From the NCBI GenBank assembly GCA_900660155.1, contig CABFPE010000303.1, positions 460,650 to 524,649 of the forward strand: a stretch of 64,000 bases of DNA, read 5' to 3'. Origin of the DNA: Hofstenia miamia. Its lineage: Eukaryota; Xenacoelomorpha; Acoela; Hofsteniidae. Under the pieces are notes generated by a model. The model worked only from the letters and a program-made list of their open reading frames with translations, had not been told where the DNA came from and did no database searches. Positions 45,824 through 58,000 of this stretch are shown in pieces (within the stretch, counting starts at the first letter, position 1; each line of letters starts with the position of its first letter). The position numbers and the translations under genes were made by a program.

Positions 45824-47129
45824 TTAATTGCCCATGCAGGAAAACAAATTATTAGATACCAACTGACATTTTCTATGCAACTATGCATGAAGTACTTTCC
45901 TGAATTGTCTGATGTACATGTTCAAGCCACAGAAATCATTCAAAATTTCAGACACATAGGGCATTAGACCCACCAATTATTGACATTAGGTATGGAAAGA
46001 ATTTGAACGTTTTACATTTAAAAAATATTTTTATATACTTCATGGACAGAAATAACTCTTTGCACAAAACCTCATAGATGTGCCCATGTAAAAGGCTTTC
46101 AATGTTTCTTGAATAAAATTGTTCAGAAATGCGGACAAATCGATGTTACGTAAAAGTAACACTAGTCGAAATAAGATCAACCATAAAACCAATAAACCAA
46201 GCATTTCCCTTAAGCCCCGTTTACACGGGTTCAACTTGAGGAATTCAATAGCGCATGAACGCGTTTATATCTATTCATCCTGTTCATTTCATTTGATGAT
46301 TTCAATATTGAAAGCTCCTGTTTACATTGGTTCCTTTTTGCTGATATTTATCAAACGATTTAAAATAATAATAAGGCATTTACTAATCTAACACACACTA
46401 ACCGTGCAGAGCAATAGCTACAGTGGGCAATTGAACACCTAAATATATTTTAGGCGTGCCTTTATCAACCTGAAAAAGGAGGGAAATATGAAACTACACC
46501 GGAGAACACCAGGAAATCTCTACTTATCTGTTGTTGATAGATTAGGATACAAGTCAATTGAGGAAAATTTTACTTTTTACAAAGACATTACAGCTATAGG
46601 AATGAATGGCTAGAATCTTAATTGCACAATTTCAGCTCTTGAATTAAGCTATTTAAATTTTTGCTGGACTGTGTCGCCACTAGGATAAAAAATGTGTGGT
46701 GTTGCAGTCGTCTAACACATATAGAATATGCATTTGCATAAATTTAAATTTTTTCTATTGCTTCTTGTTTCTGCATGCTTTCTATTTTAATATTCAAAAT
46801 CAACTTTTAATTTAAATAATTGTTTGTTTAAAAAAATGTACCCTAAATATTGCAATAAGTGATGTATTTTTGACGAAACTAATAGTGCCCTTAATAATTG
46901 TTCGAAAGCAATTTTTCACCTTTTCATTATAAAACAATAGATAAATTTTAGTAATTTTTTGGCCTCCTAATTTCAAAATCTTTCTTTTGAAACAATTTAT
47001 CTACATGTAATATTTGGTATTTTAAATTGAAAACACGTATTTTTAATTATAAAATTATTGAAGAACAAAGACATAACAATATATGATTTAGATTATGATA
47101 CAACCAATATCCTCTTATTATTAGCAACG

Positions 47130-48260
47130 GAAAATACACTAATGGAATGAATTCAAAGGAGATTTTTACCTACAGAACGATGGATTAGCAATGGGAAATT
47201 CATTGAGCTCAACTTTAGCTAACATTTATCTTTCTTCAATTGAAGAACAATATGTTGAAAACCATATAGAGTTCAATTTCTATCAAAGATATATGGATGA
47301 CAAATTTGCTTTAGTTGACAATGAAGAAAATGCAGATAAAATGTTAACTAAGCTCAATTCAATCGATAATAACATCAAATTCACAATGGAAAAGAGGAAA
47401 ATAACAATTTTAATATCTTAAGTGTTAAAATAATTAGGGACTCAACATCATTTATAACTCGAATATACAAGAAACCATCAGATACCGGCCTATTCCTTAA
47501 TTTTAATGTAAATTGTCCAAGGTCTTTCAAAATATCGTTAATTAAAAGATCAATACATAGGATATTCGATATTGCAAGCTCTTATGACAGCATAAATCAA
47601 GAAATTATCAAATTGAAGGCAGACTTGAGAAAAAATGAATATCGAAACAATGTTATTGATAAATATATCAAAGAAGCAATTTCAGAAATAGTCACGAATG
47701 ACAAAGAAATAAAGTATTCACAAAACTTTGACCATGTATTTAAAATCCACTATCGAGGAATACATACAACAAATCTAATACATCAAATGAGAAAGATCGA
47801 AATAATTAAAGGAAATTAAAGTAAGATTTGTTTACAAGATCCACAAACTTAATGCAAAGCTTGGTCTTAAATCAACAACTAGCATGTCCGATAAATCTAA
47901 TGTAATTGATAAGATTCAATGCACCTGTGATATTGTGATCGACAACTAAGCAGAAGAACAAAAGAACATGAAACTAATTCATTTCAAAACAACTAAAAAA
48001 TTGTGGACTAAGTTATGATGTAAAAATTTTAAAGAATACCGATGCAAAATATCTTAAAATCACTGAAAGCATTCTAATAAGATCATTTCAACTAAGTCTA
48101 AATACAAAAGAAGATTATATACATAAACTATTGTTACCAATAATTTAGATTTAGTGAAATAAAATATTGCTATAAAATCAGGTAAATTTAAAGGGAATTA
48201 TTTGTAAAACTGACGATGACTTTGTAAGTCGAAATATATTTGAAAGTTTTTGTTAAAATT
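47130..48260 (+). pseudogene. Penelope-like element, RT C-terminal half
   Basis: The frame from about 47150 reads 'LAMGNSLSSTLANIYLS', then 'FYQRYMDDKFALVD', where YMDD is the RT catalytic box, and 'NNIKFTMEKRK'. Across a frameshift come 'RIYKKPSDTGLFLNF' and 'CPRSFKISLIKRSIHR'. This order is that of Penelope-like retroelements rather than LTR or LINE polymerases. The linker continues to about 47819 and further degraded sequence to about 48200. No GIY-YIG domain follows here. It ends with the CTGACGA...GAAA motif at 48210-48234. Confidence 0.75.
48210..48234 (+). other. Hammerhead-like motif at a Penelope element end
   Basis: CTGACGA, a GACTT/AAGTC stem with a three-base loop, then GAAA, closely resembling the hammerhead ribozyme core (CUGANGA, stem II, GAAA). 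Hammerhead motifs are known from Penelope-like terminal repeats. One unpaired U sits before the stem. I could not define stems I and III or the cleavage site. Confidence 0.4.
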
Positions 48261-48463
48261 ACTTCCATAGTTATACAAAGGAAAGACTTGAATACAAATG
48301 GCGAGGTTTTAAATTTTATAATACTGACTATTCAATTGACCGCATATAATTTCGCCATAGTCCAGGCCATTAGTTATAATTACCTTTGTAAATATTCATT
48401 TGTGTGCTATTTAGAGTTGTAAACAGTATTTTATATTGTACAAATCAACTCTAAATATAAACA

Positions 48464-48496
48464 TTTCTTCTTCTTCTTCTTCTTCTTCTTCTTCAT
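48464..48496 (+). repeat. (TTC)n microsatellite
   Basis: About eleven uninterrupted TTC units. Confidence 0.9.
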
Positions 48497-49109
48497 CTCC
48501 ATCGCCTAATAGGAATGGAATTGGTTTTCAATTCCAATGGACATTTCTGTGTTTAATCCAATCTGGCTTTCATCAGCCAACTACCTTCATTCTGTAATGC
48601 GCTAGTTCAGAGTAACAACGAATTTGCTAAAGTGAACAAAACTTTTTTTGACTTCTACAAAAATGGAACTTCTTAGAATTTAAGGTATTCACAATTTTTT
48701 GCTTAGGCTTAAGGTAATCAATAATCTCATATCAACAGAAGTAATTCATTTTCTCATACGGGAATGTCAGTAACTGACATTTTTTGGCTTAATTACTCGG
48801 GATGACAGGCCACATTTAGGGGTTGCGAGCCCACTCATTGCGGGTGCGGTGCAATGCGATTATAAAAAATAACACCCGCGTCCATCTCGAGACTTTGCAA
48901 AATAACTGATGCACTATTAAATGCTACTGAAAAACGGAGAGCATCACTTCATTTTAATAAAATTGTAGCCATAGCCCGCTAGATCTCTCACAAAAAACGT
49001 TTGATTCTAATAATCATAACATACTAATTGAAAAATTATCTTACGATTTTCTTGTAGTAATAAGCAATTGATAACTATATATATATATGTCACAATCAAA
49101 GATTTCTGG

Positions 49110-49546
49110 TCCTCTTCTATTTAGTATTTATGTAAATGACATGCATTCTATAACTAATTTCAATTTAATTCAATATGCCGAAGATACATCCATTTTTGCC
49201 GATGATATGTCCCTTCACCAAGTAGTGGAATCTATGGAATTAAATTGAAAAAAATTTCCAAAATATTTTTGTTTGCATAGGTTGATAATTAATGAAGCTA
49301 AAACAGAATTTTGTAATTTACAGCCCAATAAAAGTAATTACTATGTTTCTGCAATGAGTTTCAATATAAATCATATTAATGTTCCTATTGGTATAAAATT
49401 TTCACACTATTAGTAAATTAATTCTTCCATGCTTTTATTATGAGTCCCCTTAATTACGTAAATATTATATTTACTGACCTAATCAATGTGCTTTATAAAA
49501 AAGCTTGATATTCAATTAAAATAGACATTAACTATCTCATCGAAAA
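49110..49546 (+). pseudogene. LINE RT fragment, left part, split by a hAT insertion
   Basis: It reads 'SGPLLFSIYVNDMHSITNF' then 'IQYAEDTSIFADDMS', the RT block around the catalytic (F/Y)xDD, here altered to YAED, and 'INEAKTEF'. It is Jockey/CR1-like. The sequence is interrupted at 49547 by the element at 49555 and resumes after 51020. Confidence 0.65.
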
Positions 49547-49554
49547 CTATAAGC

Positions 49555-51012
49555 TAGGGTAGGACTCTTGCCCGTGCCCGGCCCGTACCTATAAAAATAA
49601 GCCCGTTCTTTTGTCCATGCCCGTATGCTAAGCCCATTATTCCCGTAGCTAAACTTTATTTGACTAAAATTGCTTGATGCAACCAGAAAACCTTCAACTG
49701 TGCTATTAAAAAGGACCATAACTACACTGTAATAACCATCAGTGAAGTTTACATCAATAACAAAATTAAGTTTTTGTTGGTATCTTCGAGAAATTCAATT
49801 TTACAACTAAATTTCATAATCAAGAATTTTCAATCATTGCAAAAGCGTGCTCAAACATCACACCCATAATCAGGCTTATTTCATATTTTTACGGCAATTT
49901 GGACGCAGTTTTCCTCAGGGTATATTTCTGTGGTAACACCCATATTTCATCGTATTTCACACGCGAATGCCAAATATTTCACTGAATTTATTTTGTTCCT
50001 GCCACAACTCGAAACTGAAAACTCAAAAATATTTGAGATTTTGAAACTTATTTACTTGCTGGATTACAAATTTCTTTAGGAAATATATTTCATTACGGCA
50101 TCTCTCAGGTTTTTTATGAAACATTAATGCAACTGCACGGGCCGATATTTCATTGCAGTTAGTTTGAGCACTCAATAATGTCATAGAACTAATAATAATA
50201 CAGGGGGAGAATTACAAAGAAAAGCTGGATACCGTTTTACACGAAGTCTCAAATTACTGAGAGTATTTATCAAGTTATAAAGAATGCGAAACCCATGCAA
50301 TTAATGTGAATCCTTCAAATGCTCTAGCGTAGGTGGGTCAAATTCAAACACCGTAACGAATGCTTATGATAATTGATCAATTGAAGCAAAATGGATGTGT
50401 CTATTGGTATAAATTGTATGTCTTGGTAATAGAATATCTACTTTCATTAATTTAGTTCTTATATAAATTTTAAAGCATATTTTTGAAATTTTAAAACATT
50501 GCTTGATGACGCATATTTCGACATATTTTTAGGCATATAAATTCGAGGCCTAACCATAATTGAAAACACATCCATCAGAATGAAAATAATTAAATTGAAA
50601 CTACGTTGCATTGCTTGTATGACATTGTATAAGTAAATTACATTAATTCGGCTTGTGAAGTTATAACGCACGTTTCTTACGTTACAATATAATGTTAATA
50701 AGTATTATATTATCATTAATACAATATCGGATAACAGTGGAATGGAATTCCTTAAAATTGATGAAAGTAATGAAATCTATGTGCAATATTTTATGTATTG
50801 TATTGCAATTTCTACTATCAATCTACATGAAGATTAGTGTTACACGAAATAAATATACATCGATATATTGAATAGACCTATTGTACACCAAACAAATGAT
50901 TTTAAGAATTAAGATCCTCCAGCAACAACAAGAAAAATTTTGAGGCAGATCCCGTATGCCAGCCCATGCCCGTAGTATAGAAGCTCGTGCTCGTTAGGGG
51001 GCCTACCCCAGA
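49555..51012. mobile_element. hAT-type non-autonomous element, family 3, inside a LINE
   Basis: The perfect 8-bp duplication CTATAAGC (49547-49554 and 51013-51020) flanks 1458 bp. The ends are TAGGGTAGGACTC and the complement of TCTGGGGTAGGC. Both ends carry GCCCGTGCCCG-type repeats (GCCCGTRCC units near 49570-49650 and 50950-50995). No transposase frame is visible. Confidence 0.75.
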
Positions 51013-51020
51013 CTATAAGC

Positions 51021-51480
51021 ATTACATTTCTAGGTCAATTCTTTTTCCAAAACAATTATGTTATATTGAATACCTTGCCGACATTCTTGAATCTAATAAG
51101 AAACTTATCTCCTTATTGTACTATTAAAATGCTGGGCTTTACACATAAACAGAATTCAAGAGATCAAAATATTTAAGAGTAAGAAAAAGTTTTAAAGAAA
51201 TCCTTCATTAATGCCGCCATTCGAACCTGGAATTCTCTACCTAAAGACATTTATTCCATGTAAAAATCTTCCTTGGGCAAAAAAACATTTTTGGTAAATC
51301 ATGGTTGGGATACACATTTTATAAAAATGATGACCGTACGATAAGTCTTTACTGAATTAGTACTATTGTAATTTATCAATTGCCTGGAAGATATGTTTTT
51401 GTAATTTACGTGATTGTGTTGTGTGAATTTAATAGTAGTCAATATTTATTAGAATAAGGAATCTCTTATCTTATCTTATC
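51021..51480 (+). pseudogene. LINE 3' part, right of the hAT insertion
   Basis: It continues the LINE at 49110. The C-terminal signature reads 'INAAIRTWNSLPKDI' (about 51208-51253). The element ends in a (TCTTA)n tail at 51462-51480, a typical simple-repeat LINE 3' end. Confidence 0.6.
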
Positions 51481-51673
51481 TTGAATATATAAGTAAATAT
51501 TTTATTAAAAAAATAACATATAATGTGAATTATATTCGAAATATAGATGAAATTTTTTTTAATGTGACTGTCGTAAATTAAAAGCATGTTCGAAAATAAT
51601 ATATTGTAGAGTTTTATCAACGCGTATTTGTGTTGAGAAAATCCGGTAAACTCTTTCTTGCATACATTTTACA

Positions 51674-52927
51674 ATGAACCAACTTCTCATGAAATATATC
51701 CATAGAATGTTTTACAAAACATTAACATATATGCTTCGCATTTTTCGCTTTTTCTTTCTAAATACCGACTCACTAACAGATGATTTGAGCTCCAAACATT
51801 TATCAATAGAATGCAAACTAAGAGAGATCTTAACTACCGACAATGAAGTTGTAGACGTATTACTGCTGGGACCTGAAGCGTCTTCGAAATCAATGGTGTA
51901 CAATCAAATAAAGCTCTTAAAAGGAGAAGGATTTTCAAAGCTTCATCGCCTTGAAGCTAGAAGCCTAATTTGTATTGAAGTAATGCACGTTTTGCAACTC
52001 ATCTTTAAAATGTTCAAGTCGGAAAATATTGTCCTCCCAAAGACGCTGAAAGCTGCACAAGACTACATTGAGAGTTTAACTGTACATGACAATGTAGAAT
52101 ATGAAGCCAAATTTTTTGAATCAGTTTCAGCTATTGGTAACAGTCCAACATTTGTAAACTTTGTAAAACGAAAGACATCTACTGATCTGCCAGCAGCGAT
52201 ATACTACGTAGACTTAATGTGTCAATCTTCGTTTGAATTTACCAAGTATTTGCCTTCCGATCAAGACCTAGTCAGACTAAAACTCAATAATGGAATACAT
52301 CAACTCAACTTCTGTTCCAAAAATAGAAGATTCAAATTAATAAATATTGTCAATACAATTGACCATTCAAAAAAATGGGCGATGTTTTTTTCAAATACCC
52401 ACACTATAATGTTATGCGTGGACTCTGCCTCTTTCGATATTCCATGCGAGCCGAGGAATCGAGACTTACTTACTGAATCTTTAATGATTTTTACGTTTAT
52501 CTGGCGAAGTAAGCATATTCTAAATGTACCCATCATTATCTTGTTCAATCAGCAGGAAATTCTTCTTGAGAAAATATGTGTGGAAAATGTGAATTTGGCA
52601 TTGTATTTTCCAGAGTTTACGAATTTTAATATGGATAAATGTATTCCAGATACACGAAATGAGCCTGTATACAAGCAATTTTCTAGAAATTATCCACACT
52701 TGAATCTTGTGAAGTATCTCGAAGCTCGTTTGTTTATTAGGGATAAATTTATTAGGATCACCCAGGATGATCGATATAAAGAAGTTAATGATAAAATCAG
52801 TAATCCAAATCTTAGGATCTTTTGTCACTATCTAATTTCTTACAACACTCCGATAATGCGAGCGACTCTTCGCAACTGCATTGATGATATAATTTTGTAC
52901 AACTTGGAGAAAATTCATTATCAATAA
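51674..52927 (+). CDS. Degenerate G-protein alpha subunit-like protein, intronless
   Basis: 417 codons, uninterrupted. The Galpha fold can be followed over its length: 'VDVLLLGPEASSKSMVYNQI' (residues 60-79) replaces the P-loop region, 'YYVDLMCQSSFEFTKYLPS' (177-195) and 'QDLVRLKLNNGI' (197-208) the helical-domain end and switch I, 'NTIDHSKKWAMFF' (227-239) switch II, 'IIILFNQQEILLEKI' (287-301) the NKxD strand, and the end matches the alpha-5 helix region. Every key element is lost: GxGESGKS reads GPEASSKS, the switch I Arg and Thr are changed, DVGGQ is absent and NKKD reads NQQE. GTP binding is therefore doubtful. No N-terminal Gly for myristoylation; the first 30 residues are basic and hydrophobic and might bind a membrane. 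The lack of introns suggests a retrocopy, but the open frame over 1.25 kb argues for selection or youth. Confidence 0.7.
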   Translation: MNQLLMKYIHRMFYKTLTYMLRIFRFFFLNTDSLTDDLSSKHLSIECKLREILTTDNEVVDVLLLGPEASSKSMVYNQIKLLKGEGFSKLHRLEARSLICIEVMHVLQLIFKMFKSENIVLPKTLKAAQDYIESLTVHDNVEYEAKFFESVSAIGNSPTFVNFVKRKTSTDLPAAIYYVDLMCQSSFEFTKYLPSDQDLVRLKLNNGIHQLNFCSKNRRFKLINIVNTIDHSKKWAMFFSNTHTIMLCVDSASFDIPCEPRNRDLLTESLMIFTFIWRSKHILNVPIIILFNQQEILLEKICVENVNLALYFPEFTNFNMDKCIPDTRNEPVYKQFSRNYPHLNLVKYLEARLFIRDKFIRITQDDRYKEVNDKISNPNLRIFCHYLISYNTPIMRATLRNCIDDIILYNLEKIHYQ

Positions 52928-54747
52928 ATGATTGAAAATATTTATTGGTTCTAATCTGAGAAAATAAGCGGTTTTGATAGATTCAAAATTTATATTACTT
53001 TAAATATTATTTGATAAATTTAAAATTATACTATTACATTCATTGGAGTATTGCATGCTTGTATATATTAGTGATGTGTGGGTATGGGTATTGCCCGCGG
53101 GTACCAGACTTTACCAGTCCATACCCTGTGCACACAAATAATGATTTCAGCCGTGATTAAACCAGGTATGTTTCTACAATTTGTGATGGTCTCTGTGGAC
53201 TGCTTTTTAGTGCCCATAATTCTCTAAATATTAAATCACACCCGATCACGAGTTAGCCCAGGCGCGCATGGAGGGAGTTGGGGAATTAATTTACAGAAAA
53301 CAAAATAGTTAAACTAGTTGTTTTTGCCATGAGTCTTAGACGGCTGTATTTTCTGAACACTAGATATGGGAAGACTTTGAAAGACTTCTCAAAAATGGGA
53401 TTTTTATGTACTTCAAACACAGGAATAATATATATTACATATCACAAAATTTCATCATAACAGGAAGGCACACTTATACTGATCTATCAATATCCAAATT
53501 TAGTATTTTTTGAAGTCATAGAAAACGTAATTTTCATGATTATAGACAAGTGTTTACTAAAGCTTAATTTGTTGTCAACCGTTAAACTAAGGTATTTAAA
53601 CTGTGTGACAGGCTCAAGGAAAATAAGGAGGAAGATTTATTTTTGATAAATTCTCTTAGATACCGAAATTTATGAATTTGAGCAATAGATATTTTAGCAA
53701 GTTTAATTGTCCTTTTTGAGAAAGATGATATAATTAAAAACTATATTGTAGAGTGATCGACAACTAATCGATGCAATTTAAGACAACTGTTGCATATGAA
53801 GTAGATTTATTTCTTAAATATAAATCGATGCATTTAATGATTTATCATTTGTAAGCAGCAAGTTTTACTTATTGAATAACCACAATATTCATGTACTTGC
53901 TAAGATATTCATTATTCAGATAAATATTGACAATTAGAAACTGGAGCAGTATCTGAATAGCGTCAAAAATATACATACATACATACAAAAAATACAAAAC
54001 AAAAAGTATATATACAATAAATCTACCAGCCTAGAGATAATTTGGTTATTGGATGAAATCCGCTGATTGTTGTAAATATTTGAATGCATTTTTTGAAATA
54101 GTATTTGATGCAGTTCAATGAAAGTTATAAATTTATATATTTTGTATCTTTTTGAATTTTTCCTACTTCTTAGTGAACGAATCCATACCATCGTACATTT
54201 AATTATATTTTTTCATTGATAAAGAAATTCTACAATGTAAATTACGAATATGGAGTGGGAAAACATAAGAGCGCCATATTTTAAATATATAAATGTATAA
54301 GCAAAACGCTTTTTAAAAGGAAAAAAAGAAAACCCCAAGCAAGATATATTTTCAAATGCATTTTAGCAAATATATATTGTACATAGATCCCAAAATTGAT
54401 AGCAAATAAACTGAACCACAAAATTGGAATTATAATATAAATATTACAAAGAAGCAGGTATGTACTTTTAGTATTTGCCTTACAGGTAGAAATACAGAGA
54501 AATACAATATGCAAATGTGACGATATTACGTAGGGGATTTGTGCATCTTAAGTATAATATATATTACATAGTTTGGTCTTATCTAAAGTCACAACTGTAC
54601 GTAATTCTCCTCAAAAATTAAAATTGTGAATTTCTATTGACATGAAAACTCAAAGTTGAAGATGCTATTGTAAAGCCTGCATAACACAGAGTGGAAAATT
54701 CACACTCTTAGTTGAATCATTACTCGAACATAAAATGTTTGCAAATA
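52928..54747. other. Between the Galpha-like gene and gene 2, nothing firm
   Basis: A 60-bp imperfect fold-back near 53070-53135 (GTGTGGGTATGG against CCATACCCTGTGCACAC) may be a hAT end. (CATA)n occurs near 53970-53990. The part next to 54748 would hold the 3' UTR of the minus-strand gene. Confidence 0.35.
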
Positions 54748-55071
54748 TTAATGGCAATAATTGCATGTGGGAGTACATCTAGTACCGTTTACTCCACATC
54801 TGCAACCACCTGAAGTGTCACCATGACCTCTTGGACCCCAACGAGGACCCTTTGTAGCCCAACACAACTCCGTTTGACACATAGAGCATTGCATCCAATC
54901 GCAGCCAACACTCTTTTGTATAACTAGTTTGCATTTTGGACAATACATTGCTTCACCAGTTTTAATCATATTATCTACAGCCATTTGGGTGGCTTTGGCG
55001 GTTTCGTCATTTTCAGCTCTGATGCGAAGGTCATCCTGATATTCTTTGCATGTCATATTCATATGTATAGC
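54748..55071 (-). CDS. RBCK1-like: Gene 2 last exon: RING2 and C-terminus
   Basis: 107 codons plus TAA, acceptor aatttttag|GCT. 'MTCKEYQDDLRIRAENDE' is shared with copy 1. 'MYCPKC', 'SVGCDWMQCSMC' and 'CWATKGPRWGP' follow the human RING2. The C-terminal Cys pattern (CRCGVNG, then C...C..CH) matches the extended HOIL-1 cluster. Confidence 0.9.
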   Translation of the reverse strand, partial: AIHMNMTCKEYQDDLRIRAENDETAKATQMAVDNMIKTGEAMYCPKCKLVIQKSVGCDWMQCSMCQTELCWATKGPRWGPRGHGDTSGGCRCGVNGTRCTPTCNYCH

Positions 55072-58000
55072 CTAAAAATTACAATTTAACTGATTGTACC
55101 GAAGCTAATCCATGGTTAATAATACCCTAAAAAATTATAAACTTAGAATGTTGATCGTAAGCAGATTATAGTATGGCACTATAATAGCCAAGATCATGCA
55201 TTAGGGTAGAGACTACTAGATATATTCTAGTAGTCTCTGATTAGGGCAATGCGGGCACCAGTTTTTCCCTTCCGTAACCACAAATAAGGCGGAAACAGTT
55301 ACAACTCGGATACGGACAAAGAATAAAAACAACGTGTAAAATGCCTGTTATGAAATTGACCACTTCTTATGGTGTTACCGCACAATTGGGGGGGGGGCGA
55401 GATGTCAATGCGGGGCCCCTACCTCACACCCCTCCTCCCAAATTTGATGTATTAAATTTTCAGTAATCGTTTGGATGTTATAGTAGATTCTTTTTATTTA
55501 ATATTTTGTACTTGCATAGCTATTGGGCCTCCAAAATTCTCTAAGATTGTTTATTAAAGATATTTTGGGCCCTAATTTTTTGATACATTTATATAATTAC
55601 TTGGTTATTCTGGTACCTCGGGGCCCCAAAAGGCTATAAGTTCCAAATTTCAGACCCCAAATTAGTTTAAAACTGCTTATAATTCACTTCATTTATATTT
55701 TTGGGGATCGAATTTTTGCCATTTGGGGGTCCGGTTTGAAACGCTTATTATTGTTATATTTTGTTCCTGGATATCTAAATGTGTTTTCAAAATATACAAC
55801 ATTTATAATGCACGTAAACGATTTTTTTAACATAGTTGCAACCGGGTAACAAAGTTTACTCGGTGACCCATGCGGCCAGGATAAAATTTGAAAATTGCTT
55901 GCAGGATTTTGCTAAGATTATACTTGCACAAACATTGACATGAACCACTACACATCACACTGGTCGTCGCTGATATTCGTATTATGAAGACAAGGTTTAA
56001 CATCTCCCATGATTTCCGATATGAAATGAAAAGCTATCGAAATAATTTTTATGAACCAAAAATTAAAGTCCAAGTCATAATTTTAAAACACCAATCGCTG
56101 AAAGATTCTTCTCTTTGCAAATAGTAATTAAATTAAATAATTGAACACCATTCTATTGAAAACTTAAGATTTACTTAATGTTATCAATTAAAAAATATTC
56201 GAAATCAAAGTCGAATCTGAATTTATGTCGGAATTTAATTCGAATCATGGTTCAATACACATGTAACTATGCTTTCTGAGATTAGAAGAAAATTGATTTT
56301 AAATTCTACATTTTCTTTAATACAAAATATCAAGGTCTCTAAATAAATTAAACTGCAGCCAACCCCATCACAAGCAAACGAAGTGCTTCCCCAACAGAAT
56401 TGTAACCAGGTCTCAAGCCCAGGTCCGGCACGGCTCGGCTCGGCTCTTGTCAGTCATTACCCAAGCCCAGCCCGGACTGTTGCAATTGATAAAATTGAGG
56501 CCCAGTACAGGCCTGAGCACGTCATATCTAAAACCATTATAAGAATGTCTGTAAACAAATGAAATTGATTGGCGCTTGCTATTACTAACGTAATTTCTGA
56601 GATAATTGAAATCCTTGTAATCGTGGATTTATTTCTTATGTAAAATTAGTAGAGCGACATATTATGCTTAAAGCCAAAAAAGCTTAAAAATCATAATACA
56701 CTAGTGTTAGAGAATTAGCATAAAAATGAATCATGAAAGCATAAATTAGCAGAAAGTGTGGTAGAACACCAAATTGCTTAAAAAGAGGATGTCGAATTGC
56801 TTTGCTCCTCAAGCGAATAGTAACTGGATGGGGATGTTGGGTGTCAGGTGCAAAATATTGTATCAAAAATTTTGAAAAATTAAGATGAATCATTTGCAAT
56901 TAAGAAACTGAAATTGTTGCTTACTGAGAAATTTCTGGTTCTTGAAAATGAATTTCTGTAACTTTTTAATAATTTGAAAAGGCATAATTGCAAGGAGGAA
57001 GAAACCACGAAGACTATAAACGATATTTAGGACTTTTTCATTTCATTATTCAAAATATATCTTTCAGAAAATCTCTGGATGACCATAAATATTTAAGAAG
57101 TACTTAGCAGTTTCACTGAGAATTACTACTCGAAAAATTTCCAGTGGCTTATATAGGGACTTCTTAGAAGAAATCGAATTAAAGTGACCAAAAAATACAT
57201 TATTCACCAAAGTGTTCTTGGACTTAATAAATGAAAATGTAATGTGTAGCTTTTCTACAGTATAAATGTTTTATTCAAGCTGCTCAAAGGAAGTCAGAGT
57301 ACTTGATAAAGCGTAGTAAATCATAATTCTACAATCATTAGAGCATATCTATGAGACTAAAGCATGGAATTAATAGAACATAAAAAGTCGTCTCTAATAT
57401 TACTCATTTGCATATATTAGTTTATATAGTATTGCAAAGTAAGAGAAAGAATCTATATATTTACTAATACAATTTTGAACAATTCTAGGCACATTATGCA
57501 GAAATTTCATACCCAGGCTCGGCCTGGGCCCGCTTTCCTTTTAGTTTTCAGTCTAAGCAGCGAGATGGCCCGGGTCCGGGCTTTCAAAACCCAGCCCGGT
57601 TACAACTCTGCTCCCCAATAGTAAGGAGTTTCTTGATATTCTAACTTTATTTAATGTATGTCGCAAGCTGATGATATTTTTCCAAATTAGGTTACATTAT
57701 AGAAAAAGAAACCTTATTACCAACCAGAATGCGAACAACATTCTAAAGGCGACATATTGTAACGAAAATATATTTTTCTTCACTAACATTATTTCAATAT
57801 ATTTAAACGTTATTTTCTGTCCGCACTGTAGTTGTGCAAAAGTTTCTTTCCACGAAAAAACGTATGTATACAATTTAGAAGAATCAGCTTTATTTGATTA
57901 ATAATTTGTATTTTCAGTCAGGTGGCGTGCTAATGAATTTAAAAAAAAATATAGTTAGGAACAGGCTTGTCAACTAGTCGAAATTTTTAAGCTCGGCTCA

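Noticed and set aside
45170-46230. Inverted GTGAACGGGGCTTA and TAAGCCCCGTTTACAC blocks
   Set aside because: They could be ends of a DNA transposon about 1 kb long, but another MITE lies between them and no target duplication is seen.
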